8,551 bases of DNA, taken from assembly GCA_025980625.1 (NCBI GenBank), contig JAICXG010000116.1:1-8551 (forward strand). The letters are read 5' to 3'. This stretch comes from Chthoniobacterales bacterium. GTDB taxonomy: Bacteria > Verrucomicrobiota > Verrucomicrobiia > Chthoniobacterales > UBA10450. Positions 1 through 6,616 of the stretch are shown one piece after another. A program made the translations under genes and the position numbers. How positions within the stretch are numbered: position 1 is the first letter of the stretch; every line of letters begins with the position of its first letter. Under the pieces are notes generated by a model, which was given only the letters and a program-made list of their open reading frames with translations, did no database searches and was not told the DNA's origin.

Positions 1-1323
1 ACGATGTGCCCGAGTTACATGGTCACGCGGGAGGAGAAGCATTCCACCCGCGGCCGGGCTCGTCTCCTTTGGGAAATGCTTGAGGGTCAGGTGATCGGCA
101 AGAATGGCTGGCGTGATAAGCACGTGAAAGATGCGCTCGACCTTTGTCTCGCCTGCAAGGGCTGCAAGTCCGATTGCCCGGTTAATGTGGACATGGCGAC
201 TTACAAAGCCGAATTCTTCGCCCATTACTATAAAGGCCGGCTTCGTCCGATTTACGCCTATGCCTTTGGACTGATTCACATTTGGGCGCGACTCGCGATG
301 TGGGCGCCTTCACTCGTTAACTTTCTGAATCGCGCCCCTTTCTTTTCCACCCTGGCAAAAGCTCTCATCGGGGTCGCCCCGCAGCGCACGATCCCAGCCT
401 TTGCCCGAGAGTCATTCACCAGTTGGTTCGTACGCCGGCCAGTCCATAACCGCGGCCGGCGCAAAGTCATGCTCTGGCCCGATACCTTTAATAACCACTT
501 CCATCCCGCGGTCGCGAAAGCGGCCGTCGAAGTGCTGGAAGACGCCGGCTTCCAGGTCATCATACCGAAGCGGGACCTTTGCTGCGGCCGCCCGCTTTAT
601 GACTACGGCATGCTCGATACCGCCCGGCGTTGGCTTCAGCAAATCCTTGACTCGTTAGTCCAGGATCTCGCCGCCGGCACTCTCATCGTCGGGCTCGAGC
701 CGAGCTGCACCGCGGTCTTTCGCGATGAAGTGCAGGAACTTTTTCCAAATGACGAAACCGCGCGTCGCCTCAAAACTCAAACCTTTACTCTGGCGGAGTT
801 TCTGGAGAAGCATGTGCCAGACTATCATTCACCCAAGTTACACCGCAAAGCGCTCGTCCACGGTCACTGTCATCATAAGGCCGTGATGAAGCTGGGATGC
901 GAAGAGAAATTATTCGACCAGCTCGGGCTTGACTACGAGGTGCTCGATTCCAGCTGCTGCGGGATGGCGGGGGCGTTCGGATTCGAAGCCGATAAGTACC
1001 ATGTCTCAATTGCGTGTGGCGAACGTGTCCTTTTGCCGGCGGTGCGCTCCGCCGGCAAAGATACACTCATTATCGCGGACGGCTTCTCCTGTCGAACACA
1101 GATAGAGGAGACAACCGAGCGGCATGCCCTGCACATCGCGCAAGTCCTAAAGATGGCTCTGGAACATGGCCCACGCGGTCCGGCGGGTAACTTGCCCGAG
1201 CAGAGTTACATCGAGCCGCCGCCGCCAATTCCTTCGAAGGGAAAAACACTCGCCATTCTCGCCCTCGGCGCGCTCCTTGTCGGCGCTGTTGCCGCTTGGA
1301 TCGGCGGCCGGCGAAGGAACTGA
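1..1323 (+). CDS. FAD-linked oxidase / (Fe-S)-binding oxidoreductase, C-terminal part (5' end outside window)
   Basis: The reading frame is open to the left edge, so the ATG at position 4 is probably internal. The first visible residues (MCPSYMVTREEKHSTRGRARLL) are the end of the first 4Fe-4S motif of fused FAD-oxidase/Fe-S proteins of the YdiJ / D-2-hydroxyacid dehydrogenase type. Counting from that Met, a second cluster motif C-x2-C-x2-C-x3-CP lies at residues 48-59. Two cysteine-rich CCG modules follow, with CCG at 193-195 and 318-320, as in GlpC/GlcF/LldE-type subunits that pass electrons from a flavin to a quinone or other acceptor. Unusually, the protein ends with a proline-rich linker (about 404-410), a hydrophobic helix (about 415-434) and an Arg-rich tail, which suggests C-terminal membrane anchoring. 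The FAD domain should lie upstream of the window. The substrate cannot be told from this half. An SDR gene follows after 133 nt. Confidence 0.85.
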   Translation, partial: TMCPSYMVTREEKHSTRGRARLLWEMLEGQVIGKNGWRDKHVKDALDLCLACKGCKSDCPVNVDMATYKAEFFAHYYKGRLRPIYAYAFGLIHIWARLAMWAPSLVNFLNRAPFFSTLAKALIGVAPQRTIPAFARESFTSWFVRRPVHNRGRRKVMLWPDTFNNHFHPAVAKAAVEVLEDAGFQVIIPKRDLCCGRPLYDYGMLDTARRWLQQILDSLVQDLAAGTLIVGLEPSCTAVFRDEVQELFPNDETARRLKTQTFTLAEFLEKHVPDYHSPKLHRKALVHGHCHHKAVMKLGCEEKLFDQLGLDYEVLDSSCCGMAGAFGFEADKYHVSIACGERVLLPAVRSAGKDTLIIADGFSCRTQIEETTERHALHIAQVLKMALEHGPRGPAGNLPEQSYIEPPPPIPSKGKTLAILALGALLVGAVAAWIGGRRRN

Positions 1324-1395
1324 GCACTCGTGCAGCCGCCCTTTCTCCATATCCCGCCAACCGAAAAGCGTGAAGGTTTCGGCGAACGGCGCCGA

Positions 1396-1407
1396 TCTTC
1401 GCGAAGA
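1396..1407. promoter_or_regulatory. Perfect 12-bp palindrome in the gap before the SDR gene
   Basis: TCTTCGCGAAGA is a perfect palindrome about 50 nt upstream of the SDR start, in the 133-nt non-coding gap 1324-1456. It could be an operator, but nothing else supports that, and a 12-bp palindrome in high-GC DNA can be chance. Otherwise the gap shows only a short possible hairpin (CCGAAA...TTTCGG) and an A-rich run (about 1419-1430). I see no convincing -35/-10 pair or Shine-Dalgarno sequence. Confidence 0.2.
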
Positions 1408-1456
1408 ACCGGACCGACCAAAACAAAATAGACTTCAGCCTAACACATAAAAGACC

Positions 1457-2458
1457 ATGAGTAAGAAACAACCGAGAGTGATTGTCGTAACCGGTGCATC
1501 TGCCGGTGTGGGACGCGCCACCGTCCGCGCATTTGCAAAGGAAGGCGCGCAGATCGGATTGATCGCGCGCGGGCAAGATGGACTGAGAGGCGCGCAGCGC
1601 GATGCGGAAGAGCGAGGCGGCAAAGCCATCATGTTGCCGACCGACGTCGCTGATGCCGGCGCAGTCGAAGCCGCGGCCCAACGCACAGAAGAAGAGCTCG
1701 GTCCCATCGACGTCTGGGTCAATGTCGCAATGACGAGCGTCTTTTCCCCGGTCAAGGAGATGGAGCCGGAGGAATACAAGCGTGTCATGGAGGTGAATTA
1801 CCTCGGCTATGTCTATGGCACGCTCGCGGCACTCAAGCGCATGCTGCCGCGCGACCACGGGCGCATCATCCAGGTCGGGAGCGCGCTGGCTTATCGGGGG
1901 ATTCCGTTACAATCGGCCTACTGCGCGAGCAAGCATGCCATCCAGGGTTTCATGGATTCACTTCGCTCTGAGCTGATTCACGATCGCAGTAATGTGAAAG
2001 TGTGCATGCTGCAAATGCCGGGGATGAACACGCCGCAGTTTGGCTGGGTAAAAAGCCGGCTGCCGAACAAAGCGCAACCGGTGCCGCCAATTTATCAGCC
2101 CGAGATTGCGGCTGACGCAGTTGTCTTCGCCTCTCACCACGACCGGCGCGAGATGTATGTCGGCTTATCGAGCGTCGAGGCAATCGTCGGAAACAAGCTT
2201 TTTCCCGGGTTACTCGATCATTATCTCGCTAGAACAGCTTACAGCGGACAACAGACTAACGAGCCAAGGGATCCCAACCAGCCTTATAATCTTTTCCAAC
2301 CAGTCCCGGGTGATCACGGAGCGCACGGCGATTTCGGTTCCCGCGCGCGCACATCCAGTCCACAGCTTTGGACCGATAAGCATCGTGACGCGGTCATCCT
2401 CGGCTTGCTCACGTTTGTCGGTCTCGGGCTGCTGGCTTACTTCAAGAACGATTCATGA
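1457..2458 (+). CDS. SDR family oxidoreductase with C-terminal membrane helix
   Basis: A short-chain dehydrogenase/reductase of 333 aa, longer than the classical ~250 aa. The Rossmann nucleotide motif TGASAGVG is at residues 12-19, and the catalytic set is N114, S142, Y155 and K159 (Y-C-A-S-K). The usual NNAG structural motif is replaced by NVAM (89-92), so the fold is clear but this motif is atypical. After the catalytic domain comes a linker with the sequence PVPGDHGAHGDF (283-294), then a hydrophobic segment at about 311-328 and a short K-x-x-x tail. This predicts a membrane-tethered NAD(P)(H)-dependent enzyme with its catalytic domain in the cytoplasm. The substrate is unknown. The gene lies 133 nt after an Fe-S oxidoreductase that also has a C-terminal helix, and 103 nt before ubiD, all on the same strand. 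The ATG at 1457 starts directly before the first beta strand, so it is a natural start. Confidence 0.88.
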   Translation: MSKKQPRVIVVTGASAGVGRATVRAFAKEGAQIGLIARGQDGLRGAQRDAEERGGKAIMLPTDVADAGAVEAAAQRTEEELGPIDVWVNVAMTSVFSPVKEMEPEEYKRVMEVNYLGYVYGTLAALKRMLPRDHGRIIQVGSALAYRGIPLQSAYCASKHAIQGFMDSLRSELIHDRSNVKVCMLQMPGMNTPQFGWVKSRLPNKAQPVPPIYQPEIAADAVVFASHHDRREMYVGLSSVEAIVGNKLFPGLLDHYLARTAYSGQQTNEPRDPNQPYNLFQPVPGDHGAHGDFGSRARTSSPQLWTDKHRDAVILGLLTFVGLGLLAYFKNDS

Positions 2459-2561
2459 TCCGGCCATAAGAATTAAGCCAGGAGCTGCGCTTTGGTCATG
2501 GAGACTACTAAGAACTGGCCAGTGTCCAAAAAGGAGCGTAAAGAATTCTCGGGCAAGCACG

Positions 2562-4049
2562 ATGGCGTACGCATCCTTTACCGAATTCATTAGCGCGCTG
2601 GAAAAATCAGGCGAACTGATTCGCGTCTCCGTGCCGGTCAAGACCGAGTTGGCAATCGCGGAATGGGCCGACCGTGAGATGAAATCGCCTGGCGGCGGCA
2701 AGGCGTTGCTGTTCGAGCAGCCGTTGATTGAGGGCAAGATTTCGCAGTTCCCGGTCGCGATCAATACGATGGGATCGGAGAAGCGGATGGCGATCGCGCT
2801 CCAGGTGGAGAGCATCGCGGACATCGCGCAGGAGATTGCGCTCATTCTAAAGGCCAAACCGCCGACCGATTTGCGGGAAGGCTGGACGCTGCTCAAACAG
2901 GGAATCAACCTGCTTCATGCCCGGCCCAGGCATGTGAAAACGGCGCCGTGCCAGGAAGTCGTGCACCGGTTCGCTCAGCCGATTCACGATTCACACTTCA
3001 CGATTCACGACTTGCCGATCCTGCAATGCTGGCCAAAGGACGGCGGCCGCTTCATTACCTTGCCTAACGTTCATACCTGTGACCCGGAGAGCGGCGCGCG
3101 CAATCTCGGAATGTACCGCATGCAGGTATACGATAGCGTGACGACCGGGATGCACTGGCAGGTGCATAAGGTCGGCGCCCGGCATGGAAAGGTTTACTAC
3201 GCGCGCAACGAGCGCATGCCGGTAGCGGTCACACTCGGGGGCGATCCAGCTTACACCTTTGCCGCGACCGCGCCGCTCCCTGACGGGCTGGATGAGATCC
3301 TCTTTGCCGGATTCGTGCGCAAGAAATCGGTCGAGTTGGTCAAGTGCCTAACGAACGAACTGGAAGTGCCGGCAGACGTCGATTTCGTGCTCGAAGGTTA
3401 CGTGCAGCCGGGCGAGATGCGGCCGGAAGGACCGTTTGGCGATCACACGGGGTTTTACACCGCGATCGAGGATTACCCGGTCTTTCATCTCACCGCCATT
3501 ACACATAGACGGGAAGCAGTTTATCCGAGCACCATCGTAGGTGTGCCACCGATGGAGGACTTCTATCTCGGCTCGGCCAGCGTGCGCATTTTTCTCCCGG
3601 TCTTCAAAATGAATTTCCCCGAGATCGTCGACATGGCGCTGCCGCCGGAAGGAGTTTTCCACAACCTCGTCTGTGTCAGCATCCGCAAGCAGTATCCCTA
3701 TCAGGCCTTCAAAGTGATGCACGGGCTGTGGGGAATGGGACAGATGATGTTCAGCAAATACATCGTAGTGGTGGATGAGGATTGTGACGTGCATAACACA
3801 AGCGAAGTGCTTTTCCGCCTCTGCGCCAACACCGACCCGAAGCGGGACAGCACGATCATCACTAACCCGAGCGACTCACTCGATCACGCGCCGAGTGTGC
3901 AGAACGTCGGGTCGCATATGGGTCTCGACGCGACCCATAAGTTACCGGGCGAAGGTTACACGCGCGGCTGGCCCGAGCTCGCACGGATGGACGAAGCAAC
4001 GAAAAAGCTCGTCGACGAGCTGCGCCGGAAGTCAGGTATCTCCGCCTGA
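2562..4049 (+). CDS. ubiD: UbiD family decarboxylase
   Basis: A 495-aa protein of normal length for the UbiD family, prenylated-FMN-dependent (de)carboxylases of aromatic and alpha,beta-unsaturated acids. In quinone synthesis they decarboxylate polyprenyl-hydroxybenzoate or an equivalent menaquinone intermediate. Family landmarks are clear: an N-terminal FTEFISALEKSGELIRV segment, a CWPKDGG motif, NLGMYRMQ with N181 (metal/cofactor ligand position) and R186, EGPFGDHTG with E289 and D294 (the conserved Arg/Glu/acid set), and the MGLDATHK motif near the C-terminus. The open frame extends upstream to 2106, but that part overlaps the SDR gene and has no family similarity. ATG 2562 matches the family N-terminus and has no good Shine-Dalgarno; an AAGGAG lies too far upstream (2531-2536). 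Just before the CWPKDGG motif, a 7-bp tandem repeat encodes an atypical IHDSHFTIHD stretch. The partner flavin prenyltransferase UbiX is not in the window, so the substrate is not determined. Confidence 0.92.
   Translation: MAYASFTEFISALEKSGELIRVSVPVKTELAIAEWADREMKSPGGGKALLFEQPLIEGKISQFPVAINTMGSEKRMAIALQVESIADIAQEIALILKAKPPTDLREGWTLLKQGINLLHARPRHVKTAPCQEVVHRFAQPIHDSHFTIHDLPILQCWPKDGGRFITLPNVHTCDPESGARNLGMYRMQVYDSVTTGMHWQVHKVGARHGKVYYARNERMPVAVTLGGDPAYTFAATAPLPDGLDEILFAGFVRKKSVELVKCLTNELEVPADVDFVLEGYVQPGEMRPEGPFGDHTGFYTAIEDYPVFHLTAITHRREAVYPSTIVGVPPMEDFYLGSASVRIFLPVFKMNFPEIVDMALPPEGVFHNLVCVSIRKQYPYQAFKVMHGLWGMGQMMFSKYIVVVDEDCDVHNTSEVLFRLCANTDPKRDSTIITNPSDSLDHAPSVQNVGSHMGLDATHKLPGEGYTRGWPELARMDEATKKLVDELRRKSGISA
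2981..3008 (+). repeat. Four tandem 7-bp units (GATTCAC) inside ubiD
   Basis: The units are GATTCAC, GATTCAC, ACTTCAC and GATTCAC, directly adjacent, followed by a fainter GACTTGC. Because 7 is not a multiple of 3, each unit is read in a different phase, giving IHDSHFTIHD. Relative to E. coli UbiD recalled from memory, the segment between the conserved APCQ and the PI-x-x-CWP motif is about five residues longer here. The repeat therefore appears to have replaced or lengthened a surface loop while keeping the frame. Confidence 0.8.
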
Positions 4050-4132
4050 CTCGTCAATCAAGTTCCAAGCCAGACGGACCAAACGATGGCCGTCGCGGGG
4101 TCTTATCCGGTTTGGACCTGAAGCCTGACTTT

Positions 4133-4531
4133 CTAAGGCCTCAGGAAAATTCCGCGGGTCGAAGGATCCCTGACCATCGCACCGCTCGGAATACCGCGGA
4201 CATCAATCACGCTGTGGTTGCCGTAAGGGCTGTAAACATAGCCCGGCGTGCCAGTCGGCTGCGCATAGGGATAGCCGCCGGGTGGCGGGTGAAAATTCCG
4301 CGCGTTATCGGCATCGATCGCCGCCCCAACCAAAGCGCCTGCGAGCAAACCTGCGCCCAAGCCGATGGCTGCGCCGCGCCCGCCGCCAGCTCCCGCTCCG
4401 ATCAATGCCCCGCTGGCCGCGCCCACGGCCGCACCCGTGCCGGTCGCATACCCTGGATAGGTTCCACACGAGGTCAGCCCAAATGAGAGAAGAATCGCCG
4501 CCGCCGTTGCCGGCAGAAAATACTTTTTCAT
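4133..4531 (-). CDS. Glycine-zipper lipoprotein
   Basis: A 132-aa predicted lipoprotein. The chosen ATG (4531) gives a textbook type II signal peptide, MKKYF followed by a hydrophobic core and lipobox LTSC with Cys22; the frame also extends 19 codons upstream, but without signal-peptide logic. Residues about 31-75 are a Gly/Ala-rich stretch with repeated G-x3-G spacing, the glycine-zipper pattern of small envelope proteins that form or insert in membranes. A Pro/Tyr/Gly-rich linker follows (about 81-103), then a short C-terminal region ending in RGIFLRP. The probable site is the inner face of the outer membrane or the periplasm. It lies 53 nt downstream of hpnD on the same strand, so it may be the last gene of that operon or have its own promoter, which I could not identify. 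The exact function is unknown. The ubiD gene converges on it from the other side with 83 nt between, where I see no strong terminator. Confidence 0.8.
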   Translation of the reverse strand: MKKYFLPATAAAILLSFGLTSCGTYPGYATGTGAAVGAASGALIGAGAGGGRGAAIGLGAGLLAGALVGAAIDADNARNFHPPPGGYPYAQPTGTPGYVYSPYGNHSVIDVRGIPSGAMVRDPSTRGIFLRP

Positions 4532-4584
4532 GATCTTGATAGAATCGAATTGTGCAGAGGAGACGGATGCCCGGCAAGTATTAT

Positions 4585-5421
4585 TCAAACCGCACGAAGC
4601 AACTGCCGGAGGACGGAGAGAAACTTGGCCGCGCTCGAGAGGCCATATTCGCGCTGAAAGACCCGGAACCGGTCGCGTTCCATCTGCTCGAGAAGCTTTC
4701 GATAAATCAGGCCCATAATCTCGGCGCTGAGCATCGCCCGGCGATCCTCCCGCGGCAGGGCCGCCGCCGCCTCGCGAAAATATCCGTGGGCGCGATCGGC
4801 TTCGAACTGCATTAGCCTAACGAAAGGTTCATTGTAGGTGCGAGCCGCCAGATCCTCCTCCGCATAACCGAAGTGCGCCATGTCTTCGCGCGGGAGATAA
4901 ACCCGGCCGTTCGCCAGGTCCTTCGCCACGTCGCGCAGGATGTTGGTGATCTGCAAAGCCAATCCCAAGTCGACCGCGTACTGGCGGCATTTCGAATTTT
5001 GGTAGCCGAAGATCTCGATGCTGACGAGCCCGACCGCGCTTGCCACCTTGTAACAGTAGTCGCGCAGCGCGGCAAAGGTATCGTAGCTTACAGGCCCTAA
5101 GTCCATTTCGACGCCCTCGATAATTTCCTCCAGCATCGCAGGTTTGATCGCGTAGCGCCCGAAAAGACCGCGCACCTCGGAAGCGAGAGCCGGTTCGTTA
5201 GGCACAGAATCGTGCAACGACTCGCGCCAGGTCTGTAGTTCTCGCGCCTTTTCCTCCGGAGCAAGTTCGGTCGAGTCGGCGATGTCGTCGATCAGGCGGC
5301 AAAAGGCATAGAAGATGGTCATGTCGCGGCGGCGTTTCTTGCCTAACGAGATAAAGGCGAAGGCAAGGTTGGATTTGCTCGTCCGGGTGATCTCTTCGGC
5401 GCTCGAGGATTGCTCCGCCAT
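4585..5421 (-). CDS. hpnD: Squalene/phytoene synthase family protein, HpnD-like presqualene diphosphate synthase
   Basis: A 278-aa all-helical prenyl synthase. Both Asp-rich Mg-diphosphate motifs are present, DDIAD at 45-49 within FYAFCRLIDDIAD and DVAKD at 164-168 within QITNILRDVAKDLANGRVYLP. The family makes head-to-head condensations of two prenyl diphosphates. The N-terminal FAFISLGKKRRRDMTIFYAFCR context and short length resemble HpnD, which converts two farnesyl diphosphates to presqualene diphosphate in the bacterial hopanoid route (HpnC and HpnE complete squalene synthesis). Neither partner is in the window, so a carotenoid phytoene synthase role cannot be excluded. The start ATG lies 4 nt after the stop of the upstream membrane-protein gene, indicating translational coupling. 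Three of the five GCCTAACGA 9-mers are in this gene. Confidence 0.85.
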   Translation of the reverse strand: MAEQSSSAEEITRTSKSNLAFAFISLGKKRRRDMTIFYAFCRLIDDIADSTELAPEEKARELQTWRESLHDSVPNEPALASEVRGLFGRYAIKPAMLEEIIEGVEMDLGPVSYDTFAALRDYCYKVASAVGLVSIEIFGYQNSKCRQYAVDLGLALQITNILRDVAKDLANGRVYLPREDMAHFGYAEEDLAARTYNEPFVRLMQFEADRAHGYFREAAAALPREDRRAMLSAEIMGLIYRKLLEQMERDRFRVFQREYGLSSAAKFLSVLRQLLRAV

Positions 5422-5425
5422 GGCT

Positions 5426-6589
5426 TCAATAACGAATCCAGGTTTCGCGATCCGCCCGCCCGATCTCGCATTGCCGGAAGAGACAAACCCAACTGGCGAG
5501 CAGCCATCCGGTGACGAACGAGCGCAGGAGAAGGTAGACCAATTGCCAAAGAAGCAGGACGAGGAACCGCTCCGTCGCCGCCGCTCGCATCACCATATCG
5601 GCGAGCGCGAGAAACCAGAAGTGAATCGCGCAAATGAGGAGAAACCAACCCAAGCGCGGGAAATCCCGCCTAACGAATTGCCAATGCGCCCGGAAAGCTT
5701 CGCGCAGAGTCTCGTTATGAAGAACAAGGGAAATTTGCATCGTGGCAAAACAGAGGATGAGGAGGGCCATCGCGCAACGCCCAGACGGCAGATAATCCAG
5801 CACACCGGGCAGATCGCGGAAGTAGGCGACGAGGAGCGGTAAGCGCAGCAGGAGGGTGCTCGCGAGCACGACCAGGCCGACCCAGCGCAGGACAAAACTG
5901 AACCTCCTGACCGCAAACCGGAGCAGATCGCCCTCGCGGAACTGCAGGCCTTTGATCCAGGCCAGCGCGACGGTGATGAGATAGACCTGAATGTAAACAG
6001 CACAGAGATACTCAAAGATAAAAGCGACGGCGTCGATTGCGGCCGAGGCTTGGAGGAAATGTGCCTGGGTCAGAAAATGGGCGCGGTCCGGCAGCAACCA
6101 GTAAGTCAGAGGTTTAAGGAGGGAGGCGAGCGCGCTGAGCAGGATAGCGAGGTAAATCAGCCAGCCACCAAAACGAAAACGCTGATGGAGCGCGCGCGCG
6201 AGCGCGAAGTGAAGCCCGCGCCAGTTCAGAAGGAGAAGGATCGCCGCCAAAACCGAGAGGGGGAAGGTCGTGGCGGACGCGTCGAAAATCCCGGCGACAG
6301 ATTCGAGGGTGTGAAGAGCGCTTTCAGTCCAGACCTCGGTAAAAGCCGGCCAATGCCAGGAGCGCCAGGCAAATTGTTCGAGGCGCAGATCGGGTGTGGA
6401 AGTGAGCGGCGTCAAAACGAAAAACTGAAAGAGCGTGTAAGCCAGCCCAAAGAGGGCGAAAAGGAGCCAGAGCCGCCGGAATCGAAAGACACAGCGTAAT
6501 CCATCGCGGAGTGCGATCCGCACCGGGTTGGTAAGGATGACAAGCAGATAACTTCCGAAGATCGCGAGAAGCGGATAGACTCGCGACAT
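5426..6589 (-). CDS. Polytopic membrane protein of unknown function
   Basis: I do not recognise a family. The 387-aa product is strongly hydrophobic, with eight or nine likely membrane segments (roughly residues 4-20, 39-58, 107-124, 140-158, 183-211, 232-249, 271-290, 313-332 and 341-370). Intervening loops are rich in Arg (for example RFAVRRFSFVLRW at 224-236 and FVRRDFPRLGW at 305-315), as expected for cytoplasmic loops. No enzymatic motif is evident. The N-terminal half has an aromatic, Trp-rich loop (about 64-90) probably facing outward. It begins 27 nt after the lepB stop and ends 4 nt before hpnD, so it is very probably co-transcribed and translationally coupled with both. That position suggests a role in membrane lipid or envelope biology, but this is inference only. 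An alternating CG run (about 6192-6201) lies within the gene. Confidence 0.82.
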   Translation of the reverse strand: MSRVYPLLAIFGSYLLVILTNPVRIALRDGLRCVFRFRRLWLLFALFGLAYTLFQFFVLTPLTSTPDLRLEQFAWRSWHWPAFTEVWTESALHTLESVAGIFDASATTFPLSVLAAILLLLNWRGLHFALARALHQRFRFGGWLIYLAILLSALASLLKPLTYWLLPDRAHFLTQAHFLQASAAIDAVAFIFEYLCAVYIQVYLITVALAWIKGLQFREGDLLRFAVRRFSFVLRWVGLVVLASTLLLRLPLLVAYFRDLPGVLDYLPSGRCAMALLILCFATMQISLVLHNETLREAFRAHWQFVRRDFPRLGWFLLICAIHFWFLALADMVMRAAATERFLVLLLWQLVYLLLRSFVTGWLLASWVCLFRQCEIGRADRETWIRY

Positions 6590-6616
6590 AGAAGCGATGG
6601 CCGAAGGCGGGGCTAA

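Larger units (their letters stand above)
3346..5676. repeat. Dispersed over-represented 9-mer GCCTAACGA (five copies)
   Basis: Exact copies lie at 3346-3354 (+), 4815-4823 (+), 5195-5203 (-), 5341-5349 (+) and 5668-5676 (+). The shorter core GCCTAAC also occurs at 1438-1444 and, as GCCTAACG, at 3062-3069. All five 9-mers are inside coding sequence (ubiD, hpnD three times, membrane protein gene), on both strands relative to the gene and in different codon phases. They encode different peptides (CLTN, VRL, PNE, SLG, VRR). The copies force codons such as TTA, CTA and AGG that are not favoured in high-GC genes. With equal base frequencies, about 0.07 copies are expected in the window on both strands together. 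The role is unknown. Confidence 0.6.

Noticed and set aside
1070..1858. Open frame of 262 codons on the minus strand across the Fe-S gene end and the SDR
   Set aside because: It overlaps two well-supported plus-strand genes, and its translation is Arg/Ala/Ser-rich with no family motif. It is an antisense shadow of high-GC coding DNA.
2106..2561. Upstream extension of the ubiD frame
   Set aside because: It overlaps the SDR coding region in another frame and lacks UbiD similarity. ATG 2562 coincides with the family N-terminus.
4050..4132. Intrinsic terminator between the convergent ubiD and lipoprotein genes
   Set aside because: Only a 6-bp CCAAAC/GTTTGG pair with a long loop and no T-tract is visible, which is too weak to call.
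3346..5676. GCCTAAC/GTTAGGC words read as integron attC sites
   Set aside because: They lie inside conserved genes and lack the paired core sites and imperfect inverted repeat of attC; no integrase is present.
5315..5842. 175-codon plus-strand open frame over hpnD and the membrane-protein gene
   Set aside because: Highly charged low-complexity translation opposite two real genes, with no recognisable motif.
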